From Echinicola arenosa (GTDB lineage: Bacteria > Bacteroidota > Bacteroidia > Cytophagales > Cyclobacteriaceae): a DNA stretch of 64,000 bases. A model generated the notes under the pieces. It saw only the letters and a list, made by a program, of their open reading frames with translations, had not been told where the DNA came from and searched no databases. Position 1 is the stretch's first letter. Each line of letters begins with the position of its first letter. Positions 25,342 through 35,082 of the stretch are shown here, piece by piece. Position numbers and translations under genes: made by a program. Location: contig NZ_JACYTQ010000002.1 of the NCBI RefSeq assembly GCF_014841125.1, positions 186,001 to 250,000 on the forward strand, in the 5' to 3' direction.

Positions 25342-27153
25342 ATGAGAAAAAAACTACAAGCGATCTTTTACATCGCCTTACTTGGTGCGTTTTTAGTATC
25401 CTTTACTTCATGTATCAATGAAGATGACACTATTGCGGAACCACGGGGAACTATCACAGGTACTGTTACCGATGGCGAAGGCCAACCCATTTCAGATGTA
25501 AATGTTTCTTTATCCGGAATAGGAGAAGAAGAGGTTTCTGTCACCACTGGAAGTGATGGAAAGTATATTTTTGAAGATGTCACGTTGAAGACACGTGCAG
25601 TGAAATTTTCCAAGACAGGCTGGCTTGCCGTCAGCCTAACCGTAAATCCCGAAAAGTACAACAGTGAAAACATCGCTACAGCAGATGTTTCATTGGTATT
25701 TGCATCTGCAAAGATTACCGGTACGATCAAAGACGGGAGGAATGGGGATGCACCCTTGGAAGGTGTAACCGTCAGTGTGGGTGTAGCAGGTACAGCAACC
25801 ACAGGAAATGACGGGGCTTTTACATTGGAAAACCTTATCGTCGATGAATACATCGTTACATTCAGTAAGACAAATTATGAAACCATCACCAAGACTATCA
25901 GTGAGTCTGATTTTGTAGATGGCATCGCAGCCCTGGATATTACCATGGGTAGTAGCGAAATTCTACGAGGATTGACCTACGCAGACCTATTGACCGCTGA
26001 AAAATGGTACTATAATGAATATCGTGGTGGACGTAATGCCGACGCATATCCTCACTGGGATTGGGCATGTAATTATATGTCAACACTTGATTTCCGTGGT
26101 GCATGGCAGGAACAAAATGAAGGGTCTACGCTTCAGATCAGAAACAACGATGCCGATCGAAGCAACCCTGCAGACCTCAATGTCTTCGATTCTTATGTAT
26201 ATGGCAGTAAACTGATCACAGAGGACAACAAGATTTTGTCCTTAAGAGTCAGTACGCATAATGCCGACGAAGCCAATCCAGCCTATTTTGGTGTTCAAGT
26301 GGTAGACCTTTCAGCCGCCCAACCAACTGCAGTAAAAATTGGTGAAAACAGGACTTACGCCTCAGGAAGCTACGGTGATGTTGAGTTCGACCTGAGTGAG
26401 TATGTTGGCAAAGAGGTCATTGTAGCTGTCGGCATCTACAGACAGGCTACAGGCGATTACTGGAAGCAACTGGTTCTTAGAGCAATTCGATTTGCTGACA
26501 GAAAAGTAGAGAACTGGGACTGGTTGCCAGGCACAGAAGTGATCGAAGGCTGGAAGTTGACTCAAGAGACCGTGCGCTCTACTATGCCACATACCAAAAT
26601 GTCCTTCACGGGAATTAGCCCAGTTGGAGGTAATCGAGACAACTATGTAGATGCCTATCGCGCATGGAGAGGCGTGGATCATGTCGCAGCAAACTGGTTC
26701 TTTGCTCCGCTGAGGAAAGATCCAGAGGTCTTCCCTTCTGAAGGCTATCTGATCAAAACCCGCAATACACCAGATGTGGACACCAAGGTACCAGAAGCCT
26801 ACCTGTACTCTAAATTCTCGATCAATGCAGGAAGCAACCAGTTGACCTTGAGCACCCGTAATTTCGGAGATAACCTCACCTACTTTAAGATTACTGCAAT
26901 AGAGGATGATGGAACCGTAACACATCTGGATCCATCTACCAATACAGCTGATGAAGCCAGTGCGGCTGAAGACGGTTGCTGGAAATTCAAGCATGGTGAT
27001 GGAGGAGCAGGGAACCCAGAAGGTTATGCCTCTTTCGTATATGACTTGTCTCAATTTAATGGAAAAGATGTAACACTCGCCTTGGGTGTATACAATGGTG
27101 AAGCCAATTCAGGTGAGAACAAATTGGTAATCCACAGCATCGATCTGAAATAA
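25342..27153 (+). CDS. Surface lipoprotein with carboxypeptidase-regulatory and duplicated CBM-like domains
   Basis: A 603-residue lipoprotein with lipobox FTSC (Cys24). Two carboxypeptidase-regulatory-like beta-sandwiches follow: ITGTVTDGEGQPISDVNVSL (about residues 38-112) and ITGTIKDGRNGDAPLEGVTV (about 128-205). The rest contains two related beta-rich segments, about 215-390 and 405-603, each with the order L.LS.R, YF, DLS...GK.V..A.G.Y and a final LV stretch, suggesting a duplicated carbohydrate-binding fold. It heads the PUL operon, 16 bases before the GH76 gene. It probably binds glycan at the cell surface, like SusE/F-type proteins. No catalytic motif is evident. Confidence 0.72.
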   Translation: MRKKLQAIFYIALLGAFLVSFTSCINEDDTIAEPRGTITGTVTDGEGQPISDVNVSLSGIGEEEVSVTTGSDGKYIFEDVTLKTRAVKFSKTGWLAVSLTVNPEKYNSENIATADVSLVFASAKITGTIKDGRNGDAPLEGVTVSVGVAGTATTGNDGAFTLENLIVDEYIVTFSKTNYETITKTISESDFVDGIAALDITMGSSEILRGLTYADLLTAEKWYYNEYRGGRNADAYPHWDWACNYMSTLDFRGAWQEQNEGSTLQIRNNDADRSNPADLNVFDSYVYGSKLITEDNKILSLRVSTHNADEANPAYFGVQVVDLSAAQPTAVKIGENRTYASGSYGDVEFDLSEYVGKEVIVAVGIYRQATGDYWKQLVLRAIRFADRKVENWDWLPGTEVIEGWKLTQETVRSTMPHTKMSFTGISPVGGNRDNYVDAYRAWRGVDHVAANWFFAPLRKDPEVFPSEGYLIKTRNTPDVDTKVPEAYLYSKFSINAGSNQLTLSTRNFGDNLTYFKITAIEDDGTVTHLDPSTNTADEASAAEDGCWKFKHGDGGAGNPEGYASFVYDLSQFNGKDVTLALGVYNGEANSGENKLVIHSIDLK

Positions 27154-27169
27154 TTCAATAAACCTTAAC

Positions 27170-28615
27170 ATGATACAAAATCGAATGATGATCACAATTT
27201 TGAGTCTTTTTGTGCTGCTGTTTACAGCATGCGCTGAAAATTCATCTGACACTGACCCGACAACTCCTCCAACCGAGATGAGTCTTTCGGAACAGAACCT
27301 TATGAGAGCAATGGAGCTGACTGACAATGCCGTTTCTGCTCATTTTACAGGGACAGGCATGGCGATGGCCAGGTATTATAATCCTTACACCGGAGCTCGA
27401 TCTGATGAGACTGGCAGTGTATGGATGTACACAGCCGCTGTGGAAGCTGTCAACGCAGTCCTTCATGGACTTCAAGCCCAGAAAGAGCATGGAAATGCCA
27501 CGCTTTACGACGAGAATTTTGACAAGTACACCGGACTTCTCGCGCAATTATATGACAATGCGGACTACTACTTGGGTACTTTTGAACTCATCTCTTATAC
27601 GCAGACCAAAGAATGGTCTGTGTATGGAGTAAACCGGGGCAATGCAAAGGGAACAGCTAAGGTAGCCGGAATTGAAAATGTTTACGATGACCAAATGTGG
27701 CTTATTCGTGAATTGTTAGAATCCTACAAAATCACAGGTAAAACTGCCTATCTGGAAAAAGCAGAATACTTGACTGATTATGTACTAGATGGTTGGGACA
27801 CCACTAGAAATCCAGATGGAACAGAACGCGGAGGGATCACGTGGGGACCTGGATATGTAACCAAACATGCCTGCAGTAATGGACCGATGGTAAGCCCTTT
27901 GGTTTGGCTGCATGAGATCTATAAAGGTAAAAACGATGAAATCACTTACCGGTACATTGACGCAGAAGACAAGGAAACCAGAAAAGCCATGCAGGTGAAG
28001 AAAAGTGAATACTACGCTGATTATGCCAAGAAAGTATATGATTGGCAGAAGAGTAGTTTGTTGCGATCTGATGGGGTCTACGATGACATGAGAGGAGGGT
28101 GTTCTCCTGGAAATCCTCAGACTGTGACCATTGATGGGACAGTTTTTCGTAAAGGGATTACTTGTCAAGACCGAGTAGGGCCTGCTATTTCTTACAATTC
28201 CGGAACCATGCTTTCTGGTGCAGCGGACATGTATAGGATGACAGAAGATGGCACCTACCTTCAAGATGCCAAAGAACTTTCTGACAAAAGCTTTCAATAT
28301 TTCGCAAAACCCGACCAAACCCATGATGGATATTACACCTACAACATTAGTGGGTTCAACAATTGGTTCAATGGTGTTTTGATGCGTGGATATGTTGATG
28401 TGCAGCCTGTATACGGTACTGCCTCAAGTTACATCGACACTTTTCAGAAAAATCTTGACTATGGATACGAGAACTTCCTCTATGAGGGTTTTTTGCCCAC
28501 CAATTTACTGGTTGGTTGGAGCCTTACAGCCAATAACAATAGAACCGAGGGAATGTTCAACTTCGCATTTGCAGCAGAATATGCCGTATTATCACGATAT
28601 GAGCTGACAAAATGA
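27170..28615 (+). CDS. GH76-family alpha-1,6-mannanase-like lipoprotein
   Basis: A 481-residue lipoprotein, lipobox FTAC (Cys21). The body is an (alpha/alpha)6 barrel of glycoside hydrolase family 76. The paired catalytic aspartates appear in VYDDQMW (Asp173-Asp174). GGITWGPGYVTKHACSNGPMV (about 224-244) and ISYNSGTMLSGAADMYRMT (about 342-360) match family landmarks. GH76 enzymes are endo-alpha-1,6-mannanases acting on yeast mannan backbones and lipomannan-like glycans. As a lipoprotein next to SusC/SusD it probably cuts polymer at the cell surface. It is also related to GH125/GH88-type toroids, but the DD motif favours GH76. Confidence 0.82.
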   Translation: MIQNRMMITILSLFVLLFTACAENSSDTDPTTPPTEMSLSEQNLMRAMELTDNAVSAHFTGTGMAMARYYNPYTGARSDETGSVWMYTAAVEAVNAVLHGLQAQKEHGNATLYDENFDKYTGLLAQLYDNADYYLGTFELISYTQTKEWSVYGVNRGNAKGTAKVAGIENVYDDQMWLIRELLESYKITGKTAYLEKAEYLTDYVLDGWDTTRNPDGTERGGITWGPGYVTKHACSNGPMVSPLVWLHEIYKGKNDEITYRYIDAEDKETRKAMQVKKSEYYADYAKKVYDWQKSSLLRSDGVYDDMRGGCSPGNPQTVTIDGTVFRKGITCQDRVGPAISYNSGTMLSGAADMYRMTEDGTYLQDAKELSDKSFQYFAKPDQTHDGYYTYNISGFNNWFNGVLMRGYVDVQPVYGTASSYIDTFQKNLDYGYENFLYEGFLPTNLLVGWSLTANNNRTEGMFNFAFAAEYAVLSRYELTK

Positions 28616-28623
28616 TATCACTT

Positions 28624-28656
28624 TTTTGGCATCCCATTAAATATGGGATGCCAAAA
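28624..28656. terminator. Hairpin between GH76 and SusC genes
   Basis: A 14-bp perfect stem (arms 28624-28637 and 28643-28656) with a five-base loop. The 3' side lacks a clean T-run on the plus strand, so it may be a partial terminator or an mRNA-stabilising/processing hairpin that sets different levels for the GH76 and SusC messages. Confidence 0.55.
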
Positions 28657-28714
28657 TCTTCAAAAGTAGATAAAGCCTTATTTAGATAGTAATTAAACAA
28701 ATAACCCAAAAAAT

Positions 28715-31700
28715 ATGCAAAAGATATATAAGCAGATTTGCATAGGACTGATGAAGCGTTCCGTATTGGGAATGATCATACTGTCCTTTGCTAGTATTCC
28801 TAGGCTTGCATTAGCATTAGAATCCAACTTCTCCCCTTTCGCGGGACAAAGTCAACAGCAAAATGATAAAACCGTTTCAGGCACGGTGATATCAGAAGAT
28901 GGCACTCCTATGCCAGGAGTCAATGTGTTGCTTAAAGGAACCCTGAAAGGCACTACTACGGATATCGATGGAAAGTACCAGTTGAATGTCCCAGACGACA
29001 ACACTGTTTTAACATTCTCATTTATCGGTTATACCACTCAAGAAATCACAGTAGGGACAAGATCAATCATTGAGGTATCTATGGTTCCAGACACGCAACA
29101 ACTGGGTGAAGTCGTAGTGGTAGGTTACGGGATGCAGGAAAAAGTTACCATGACAGGTTCAGTAGCGAACATCAAAGGTGATGAAATGCTCCGAACCAAG
29201 AACGAAAACCCTCAAAACATGCTTACAGGTAGGGTTGCAGGTGTTCGAGTATGGCAAAAAAGTGCTGAACCAGGTACTTTCAATGCCAGCTTTGATATCA
29301 GGGGATTAGGATCACCTTTGATAGTGATCGACGGTATCCAGCGGACCATGGCCGATTTTCAGCGACTAAACCCTACTGATATCGAAGAATTATCAGTGCT
29401 TAAAGATGCTTCAGCAGCTATCTATGGAGCACGTGCTGCAAATGGTGTCGTACTGATCACAACCAAAAAGGGGAGTAACGCAGGCAAAGCTACAGTCACC
29501 TATAATGGGTCATATACTTTGCAGAGTCCATCTGGATTCCCTGAGCTAGCGGATCCTTATGAAACCATGACGCTCTATAACGAGAGAGCCATGAACAACA
29601 TCAATGGTGGCAACCTGATTTATCAGGATGACGATTTTGAAGCTTTCAGGACTGGCAGAAGACGCACCACAGATTGGAATGCCTTGCTGATCAGTGATTA
29701 CGCCCCACAAAGCCAACATGATATTAGCATTACAGGCGGCAATGAAAAGACCCAATATTATATTGCTGGTGGATACCTTTATCAGGAAGGCATGTTCAAG
29801 TCTGGCGACATGAACTACAACAAAGTCAACTTAAGATCCAATATCACCACAGAAATCGCCAATGGGTTGAAGTTTAACCTAAACTTAAGCGGCGTGGCCG
29901 ATCAGCGAAATTCTCCTTATTCCAGTGCTGTAGAGATCATTCGAAATTACTGGAGACAGGGGGTATTATTCCCTGCTTATGCTGATCCCGAAAACACCAT
30001 GCTGAACTATGAAGGACTTGACTTGGAACAGAATACCATCGCTATGATGAGGGCAGATGTTTCAGGACACAGAAAGTACAAGCAAAAGTACTTTCAGTCC
30101 TCAGCATCATTGGATTATGACTTTGGTACAGTTTCCGAAGCATTAGAAGGTCTTACTGTAAAAGGATTGGTCAGCTATGACTTTAGGGGAGATGATAATG
30201 ACATTTACAGAAGAGAATACTACCAGTACATGTATGATCCAGTTACCGAAGCTTATATATCCAAGCTATATAACAACAGTTCTCCAAACCAAATCAGAAG
30301 AGAGATTTTTAGCAAGCAGCAATTTTTAGGACAATTTCTGATCAACTATAAGCGTACTTTTGGCGACAACCATGATATATCTGGTCTCCTGGGGTTTGAG
30401 ACCCAAAACCGTAAAGGGGATAACTTCTACGCACAACGTGACTTGGCATTTGCCATGGAATACCTTGTAGGAGGTATGAATGAAAACCAACAAGGTGGAA
30501 TGCAGGGTGGTTCTGGGGATTTATATGAAATTGCCAACTCCGCCATGTTTGGAAGGGTAAATTATGCTTATGGTGATCGTTACATCGCTGAAGTTCAATT
30601 CCGATATGATGGATCATCAAAATTTGTAGAGACCAATCGTTGGGGATGGTTCCCCTCCGGTTCCATCGGTTGGCGTCTATCTGAGGAATCCTTCTTCAAA
30701 TCTGCTTCAGGACTTTCTTTTGTAGATCAGCTTAAATTCAGAGCCAGTTATGGTATGACGGCTGATGACGGTTCATTGGCTTATGATTGGTATCCTGGTT
30801 ACATCTACCCCGCTACCAGTGGTAATGCCCAGAATGGTTACTACAACCAATATGCCCCAGGGTATATGCTCAATGGTGAATTTGTATATGGAGCGTCTGC
30901 GGTTGTTCCCAATGAAAACCTGTCATGGTGGACTGCCAAGACATTTAACGTCGGCTTGGATTTCGAAGCATGGATGGGCAAGTTTGGCTTTTCCGTGGAT
31001 TATTTTGACCGTCGTAGAGAAGGGCTTTTCTCTACTCGTTCGGGTGACGTGCCTACTGTTGTGGGTACTGGAGCACCTAGAGAAAACACCAACAGCGACC
31101 GACAATTTGGGGTTGATCTGGAGATTTCCCACCGCAATATGATTGGTGAAGTTTCTTACAGCGTAAAAGGAATAGCTACAATCACCCGTAGACAGCACTT
31201 AATTGCAGCTGAAAAGGGGCCATATGGCAATTCCTATGATCGTTGGAGAAATGACAACCTCACGGATCGTTACCAAGGAGTACAATTTGGTTATGTGTCA
31301 GCAGGAAGATTCACTGACTGGGAAGACATCTGGTCCTACGATATTTATAAGGACAGAGGTATTTTACCTGGTGACTATAAATATGAAGATTGGAATGGAG
31401 ACGGTGAAATCAATGGATTGGACCAGCATCCTTTTGCCTATGACCAAACACCATGGTTGAACTTCAGTATGGCACTTGATGCCAAGTACAGGAATTTTGA
31501 TATGAGTGTCCTATTCCAAGGTTCTGCTTTGGGCTCCATGCAATATCAAGAGCCATTGTATTCAATTTGGGGCAGTAACGGTGGTGGTGCCTTAGAGCAA
31601 TACCTTGACAGATGGCATCCAGTAGATCCATTGGCGGATCCTTATGATCCAGAAACGGAATGGATCAGTGGTTATTATGGCTACACAGGTCACTATCCAT

Positions 31701-31942
31701 TTGGGAACTCTGAGTTCAACAGGGTAAGCACTGACTATTTGCGCCTTAAGAGTATCGAGCTGGGTTACACCTTTAAACCGCGCAATATCCCTTCGACTAA
31801 CATCCGGTTCTTTGCCAATGCTTACAATCTCCTGACTTTTACAGGGGTGAAGTTTGTCGATCCTGAACACCCAGGAGATGAACTGGGAAGAATGTACCCG
31901 TTGACAAAAACCTATACGGTGGGCGTAACTGCGTCATTTTAA
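28715..31942 (+). CDS. SusC/RagA-family TonB-linked outer membrane transporter (PUL 1)
   Basis: A 1075-residue SusC-like protein. After a signal region (LGMIILSFASIPRLALA) comes the carboxypeptidase-regulatory domain (VSGTVISEDGTPMPGVNVLL, about residues 53-125), the SusC signature VVVVGYGMQEKVTMTGSV (about 132-150), a plug domain (LTGRVAGVRVW, LKDASAAIYGARAANGVVLITTKKG, about 165-255) and a beta barrel ending VGVTASF. It imports oligosaccharides across the outer membrane with the SusD protein encoded next. Its neighbours (GH76 and a GH-like gene) point to mannose-containing oligosaccharides. Confidence 0.95.
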   Translation: MQKIYKQICIGLMKRSVLGMIILSFASIPRLALALESNFSPFAGQSQQQNDKTVSGTVISEDGTPMPGVNVLLKGTLKGTTTDIDGKYQLNVPDDNTVLTFSFIGYTTQEITVGTRSIIEVSMVPDTQQLGEVVVVGYGMQEKVTMTGSVANIKGDEMLRTKNENPQNMLTGRVAGVRVWQKSAEPGTFNASFDIRGLGSPLIVIDGIQRTMADFQRLNPTDIEELSVLKDASAAIYGARAANGVVLITTKKGSNAGKATVTYNGSYTLQSPSGFPELADPYETMTLYNERAMNNINGGNLIYQDDDFEAFRTGRRRTTDWNALLISDYAPQSQHDISITGGNEKTQYYIAGGYLYQEGMFKSGDMNYNKVNLRSNITTEIANGLKFNLNLSGVADQRNSPYSSAVEIIRNYWRQGVLFPAYADPENTMLNYEGLDLEQNTIAMMRADVSGHRKYKQKYFQSSASLDYDFGTVSEALEGLTVKGLVSYDFRGDDNDIYRREYYQYMYDPVTEAYISKLYNNSSPNQIRREIFSKQQFLGQFLINYKRTFGDNHDISGLLGFETQNRKGDNFYAQRDLAFAMEYLVGGMNENQQGGMQGGSGDLYEIANSAMFGRVNYAYGDRYIAEVQFRYDGSSKFVETNRWGWFPSGSIGWRLSEESFFKSASGLSFVDQLKFRASYGMTADDGSLAYDWYPGYIYPATSGNAQNGYYNQYAPGYMLNGEFVYGASAVVPNENLSWWTAKTFNVGLDFEAWMGKFGFSVDYFDRRREGLFSTRSGDVPTVVGTGAPRENTNSDRQFGVDLEISHRNMIGEVSYSVKGIATITRRQHLIAAEKGPYGNSYDRWRNDNLTDRYQGVQFGYVSAGRFTDWEDIWSYDIYKDRGILPGDYKYEDWNGDGEINGLDQHPFAYDQTPWLNFSMALDAKYRNFDMSVLFQGSALGSMQYQEPLYSIWGSNGGGALEQYLDRWHPVDPLADPYDPETEWISGYYGYTGHYPFGNSEFNRVSTDYLRLKSIELGYTFKPRNIPSTNIRFFANAYNLLTFTGVKFVDPEHPGDELGRMYPLTKTYTVGVTASF

Positions 31943-31985
31943 CAGAAGCTAGTTGAGACCTTGGAAAATTAAATTGAATCAAATC

Positions 31986-34043
31986 ATGAAAATAAGAATC
32001 ATATTATTGCTATTCAGCTTATTGTACATTTCCAGTTGTACAAACCTGGATGTGCCTCCACCAAATGTAATCGGTGACGAGACACTAATGACCAGTGAAT
32101 CAGGCATGGATGTATACATAGCAGGCATGTACAGCAAGATGCCATTTGAGGACTTCAAGTACATGGCGCAATGGGGAGTGGAATATAATTCCTGGCTCGG
32201 TTCACTTGGAATTGAGGGTACTGGAGAAGCTGTAAACCGTGATGGTATCAGTTCAGCCTTCACCGGAGAAAGAACCCCTTATTGGGGAAGGGCCTTCGGT
32301 TTATTAAGAGAAGCAAATTACTTATTGGAAAAACTGCCAGACTATGCAGATGCATTTCCAGAGGTGACCTATAATCACTATTTGGGTGAAGCCTATTTTG
32401 TAAGGGCATTTGTATTTTCTGCCATGGCAAAACGTTTTGGTGGAGTTCCATTGGTAACCAGTGTATTGCGATATCCAGCAGAGGAAGGAACCTTGGAAAT
32501 CCCTCGTTCTACTGAAGAGGAAACTTGGAACCAAGTATTGGCTGACTATAATAAAGCTATTGAATTATTGCAGCCCACTAGCCCAAAGTCCGGATATTCC
32601 AATAAATATGTGGCACTCTCCTTCAAGTCTGAAGCCATGCTCTATGCAGGTAGTGTCGCCAAATACAATGAAACTGTACCAGGAAGACTTACAGGTACTG
32701 GCCTAAAGACTGGGGTAAGGGTTATTGGCTTTTCTGAAGAGAGTGCCCAAGCTGCGTCAGTTAAGTATTTCAAGGAGGCTTACTCTGCTGCCAATGAAGT
32801 AATCAAAAGTGGCCAATATTCTTTATACACAAAAAAATGGGCGGCAAATGACCCTGAAGCGCAGTACCAGAATATGGTGGACATGTTTAGTGACCCTACT
32901 AGCCCTGAAAACATCTATGTAAAAGAATATCAGTTCCCTGTAGCAACGCACGGGTATGATGCCTACAGCGCTCCCTTTATTTTCAAAGCTCCATTAGCAT
33001 CAGGTACTTGCCCGACATTGGATTTTATGGAGCTGTTTGAAGGTTTTGACAGATATCCTGATGGAACCATTAAAGTAACTACTGGATCGAACAATACAGA
33101 AGGCGATTACTTGATGTATGATTCGCCAATGGACTTCTTTCAAGACGCAGAGCCTCGTCTTCGTGCCTATGTTATTTTCCCTGGAGATATTTTCAAAAAT
33201 CAGGAGATTGAAATCCGGGCAGGGGTTTATACCGGATCTGAGCCTATTCAGCCATTATTCAATGACTATTCCTATGCGACTGCTGAAACTCGCTATCAGC
33301 AATTGCCTATCTATACACAGGCACCAAAGGAGCTTTTCCTCAGTGCAAGAGAAGGAGGAAGCCAAGAGTTGGTCAATATTGATGGTGAACAGATCACTGC
33401 CGCTGGAGCCAATGGTCCTTTTTACAATAATGGAGAAAGCACCCTCACAGGACTTTATGGAAGAAAATGGTTAAACCCTGATCCTTCTTTTGAAGCTGGA
33501 GAAGGTAGGTCTGATCAACACTTCGTATTGATGAGGTATGCAGATATCTTGCTCAATGCAGCGGAAGCAGCTGTGGAATTGGGACTTGCTGGAGGGACTT
33601 CACCTGATGGGTCGGACATGCTTCAAGTAGCGACCTCTGGAATCAATGATATTCGCGAACGTGCCGGAGCAAGCCTGCTTAGTGGAATGCTTACTTCTGA
33701 TATTGAAAGTCGTAATATCGTACGAAAAGAACGTAGAAAAGAACTTGCCTTGGAGCATAAAACCAAATGGGACCTGCGCAGATGGCGAGTGCAGCATTAT
33801 GAAGAAAGAGATGGATTCTGGGGTGAGATCAGAGACAAGGAAGACTTTAGTATGAACTCCCGCTATCGCTTCAGAGGTCTTTATCCTTTCTTATCTGCTG
33901 AAAGTGGCAAATACTTCTTCGATGCCCGTTTCCAATGGGTTAGTTTGAAGACCTTCGAATACAATATTATCGACTACTATTTCGCCATTCCGGGTGGGGA
34001 AGTTTCCAAGAGTCCGGTAATCGATCAACAACCCAACCGATAA
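31986..34043 (+). CDS. SusD/RagB-family glycan-binding lipoprotein (PUL 1)
   Basis: A 685-residue SusD-like lipoprotein. From the ATG at 31986 the signal is MKIRIILLLFSLLYI with lipobox ISSC; a TTG at 31953 would only add residues before the signal. TPR-like helices include RAFGLLREANYLLEKLP and GEAYFVRAFVFSAMAKRFGGVPLVT (about residues 95-155), and the C-terminal SusD domain has MRYADILLNAAEAAVELG, IRERAGA and KERRKELALEHKTKWDLRRW. It caps the SusC barrel and binds the glycan. It is longer than most SusD proteins (about 500-600) because of loops in the second half. Confidence 0.95.
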   Translation: MKIRIILLLFSLLYISSCTNLDVPPPNVIGDETLMTSESGMDVYIAGMYSKMPFEDFKYMAQWGVEYNSWLGSLGIEGTGEAVNRDGISSAFTGERTPYWGRAFGLLREANYLLEKLPDYADAFPEVTYNHYLGEAYFVRAFVFSAMAKRFGGVPLVTSVLRYPAEEGTLEIPRSTEEETWNQVLADYNKAIELLQPTSPKSGYSNKYVALSFKSEAMLYAGSVAKYNETVPGRLTGTGLKTGVRVIGFSEESAQAASVKYFKEAYSAANEVIKSGQYSLYTKKWAANDPEAQYQNMVDMFSDPTSPENIYVKEYQFPVATHGYDAYSAPFIFKAPLASGTCPTLDFMELFEGFDRYPDGTIKVTTGSNNTEGDYLMYDSPMDFFQDAEPRLRAYVIFPGDIFKNQEIEIRAGVYTGSEPIQPLFNDYSYATAETRYQQLPIYTQAPKELFLSAREGGSQELVNIDGEQITAAGANGPFYNNGESTLTGLYGRKWLNPDPSFEAGEGRSDQHFVLMRYADILLNAAEAAVELGLAGGTSPDGSDMLQVATSGINDIRERAGASLLSGMLTSDIESRNIVRKERRKELALEHKTKWDLRRWRVQHYEERDGFWGEIRDKEDFSMNSRYRFRGLYPFLSAESGKYFFDARFQWVSLKTFEYNIIDYYFAIPGGEVSKSPVIDQQPNR

Positions 34044-34073
34044 GGATTTATCAATAACCTAGAATTTTAGAAG

Positions 34074-34886
34074 ATGAAAAATATAGCATACCTAATATTA
34101 GCGACGCTGTTTTCCCTTAGTTCTTGCAGCATGTTTGAACTGGATAACTACGATCTTCCAGCCGAGACCCTCAAAGGTGAAGTAGTGGATTTGGAGACCG
34201 GAGAGCCTATACTTACAGACCAGGGAAGTGAAGGTATTCGTGTTCGTTTAACCGAGTTAAGCTGGGGAGACAATGTTTCTCCAAACCCTGATTTCTTTTG
34301 CATGCCTGATGGTACATTCCAGAACACCAAACTTTTTTCAGGAACCTATAATGTAAGAATAGATGGACCCTTTATCCCACTTATTCGCGAGGATGATCGA
34401 GGAGTACCCCTTGCAGACGAAACCCAAACTTTGGACATCAGGGGAGTTTCCAATGTAACCTTTGAAGTACAACCTTTTTTGAGAGTGGAATGGGTAAAAG
34501 ATCCTGAAGTGATCAATGGAAAAGTAAGGGCTCAAATCCGTGTAACCCGAGGTGTATCAGAGGAGGAGTTTCGCTCCAAAATCGAACCAATGGGCGGCTA
34601 TAGCAACAGCTTTCAGAATGTAACAGATATTCAGTTATTTGTGAGCTATTCATCCACTGTCGGCTATCGTGCCAGAGATGAGCGTTGGTCAAGCCAGTTG
34701 GAGTTTTCAGGTTCATCATTCAACTCGATGCTGGGTGAGACCATCACCATTGAATCCAATGGAACGATCCCTGAAGGCAGAATGGTCTTTGTGCGGGCAG
34801 CTGCTCGAATAAATTTCGACACCCCAAGGGGAAGCGGAACCCGACGTTGGAACTACAATGATGCACGTCAAGTGTTGGTTTATTAA
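34074..34886 (+). CDS. DUF3823-type PUL lipoprotein
   Basis: A 270-residue lipoprotein with signal MKNIAYLILATLFSL and lipobox LSSC. The DUF3823 pattern is visible: ETLKGEVVDLETGEPILTDQGSEGIRVRL (about 33-60), LFSGTYNVRIDGPF (about 95-108), and VSNVTFEVQPFLRVEW (about 125-140), then a second beta-rich domain. DUF3823 proteins regularly follow SusD in PULs and are thought to be accessory glycan-binding surface proteins. It is the last gene before a strong terminator. Confidence 0.85.
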   Translation: MKNIAYLILATLFSLSSCSMFELDNYDLPAETLKGEVVDLETGEPILTDQGSEGIRVRLTELSWGDNVSPNPDFFCMPDGTFQNTKLFSGTYNVRIDGPFIPLIREDDRGVPLADETQTLDIRGVSNVTFEVQPFLRVEWVKDPEVINGKVRAQIRVTRGVSEEEFRSKIEPMGGYSNSFQNVTDIQLFVSYSSTVGYRARDERWSSQLEFSGSSFNSMLGETITIESNGTIPEGRMVFVRAAARINFDTPRGSGTRRWNYNDARQVLVY

Positions 34887-34895
34887 GAAGAAAGT

Positions 34896-34945
34896 AATTG
34901 AAAAGCCATCCGACTAGTCGGATGGCTTTTCAATTGATTTTTATA
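34896..34945 (+). terminator. Intrinsic terminator ending the SusCD operon
   Basis: A perfect 40-bp palindrome (arms 34896-34915 and 34916-34935) is followed by a T-rich tail. It separates the SusC-SusD-DUF3823 unit from the putative glycosidase gene. Confidence 0.85.
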
Positions 34946-35082
34946 TAGAAATCAACCCTCTAAACCATTTCTTAAGAACAGTTATTTTAATGCGCTTTTT
35001 GTCAGAGCCACCTCTTGACTGATAAGATGAAGTGCGGTAAAACTTACTGGCATAATTGCGAAAAATCAGATATTCGATAACC

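Noticed and set aside
26362-27054. 230-codon minus-strand frame in the PUL 1 lipoprotein
   Set aside because: Antisense to a lipoprotein gene with coherent domains; no family features.
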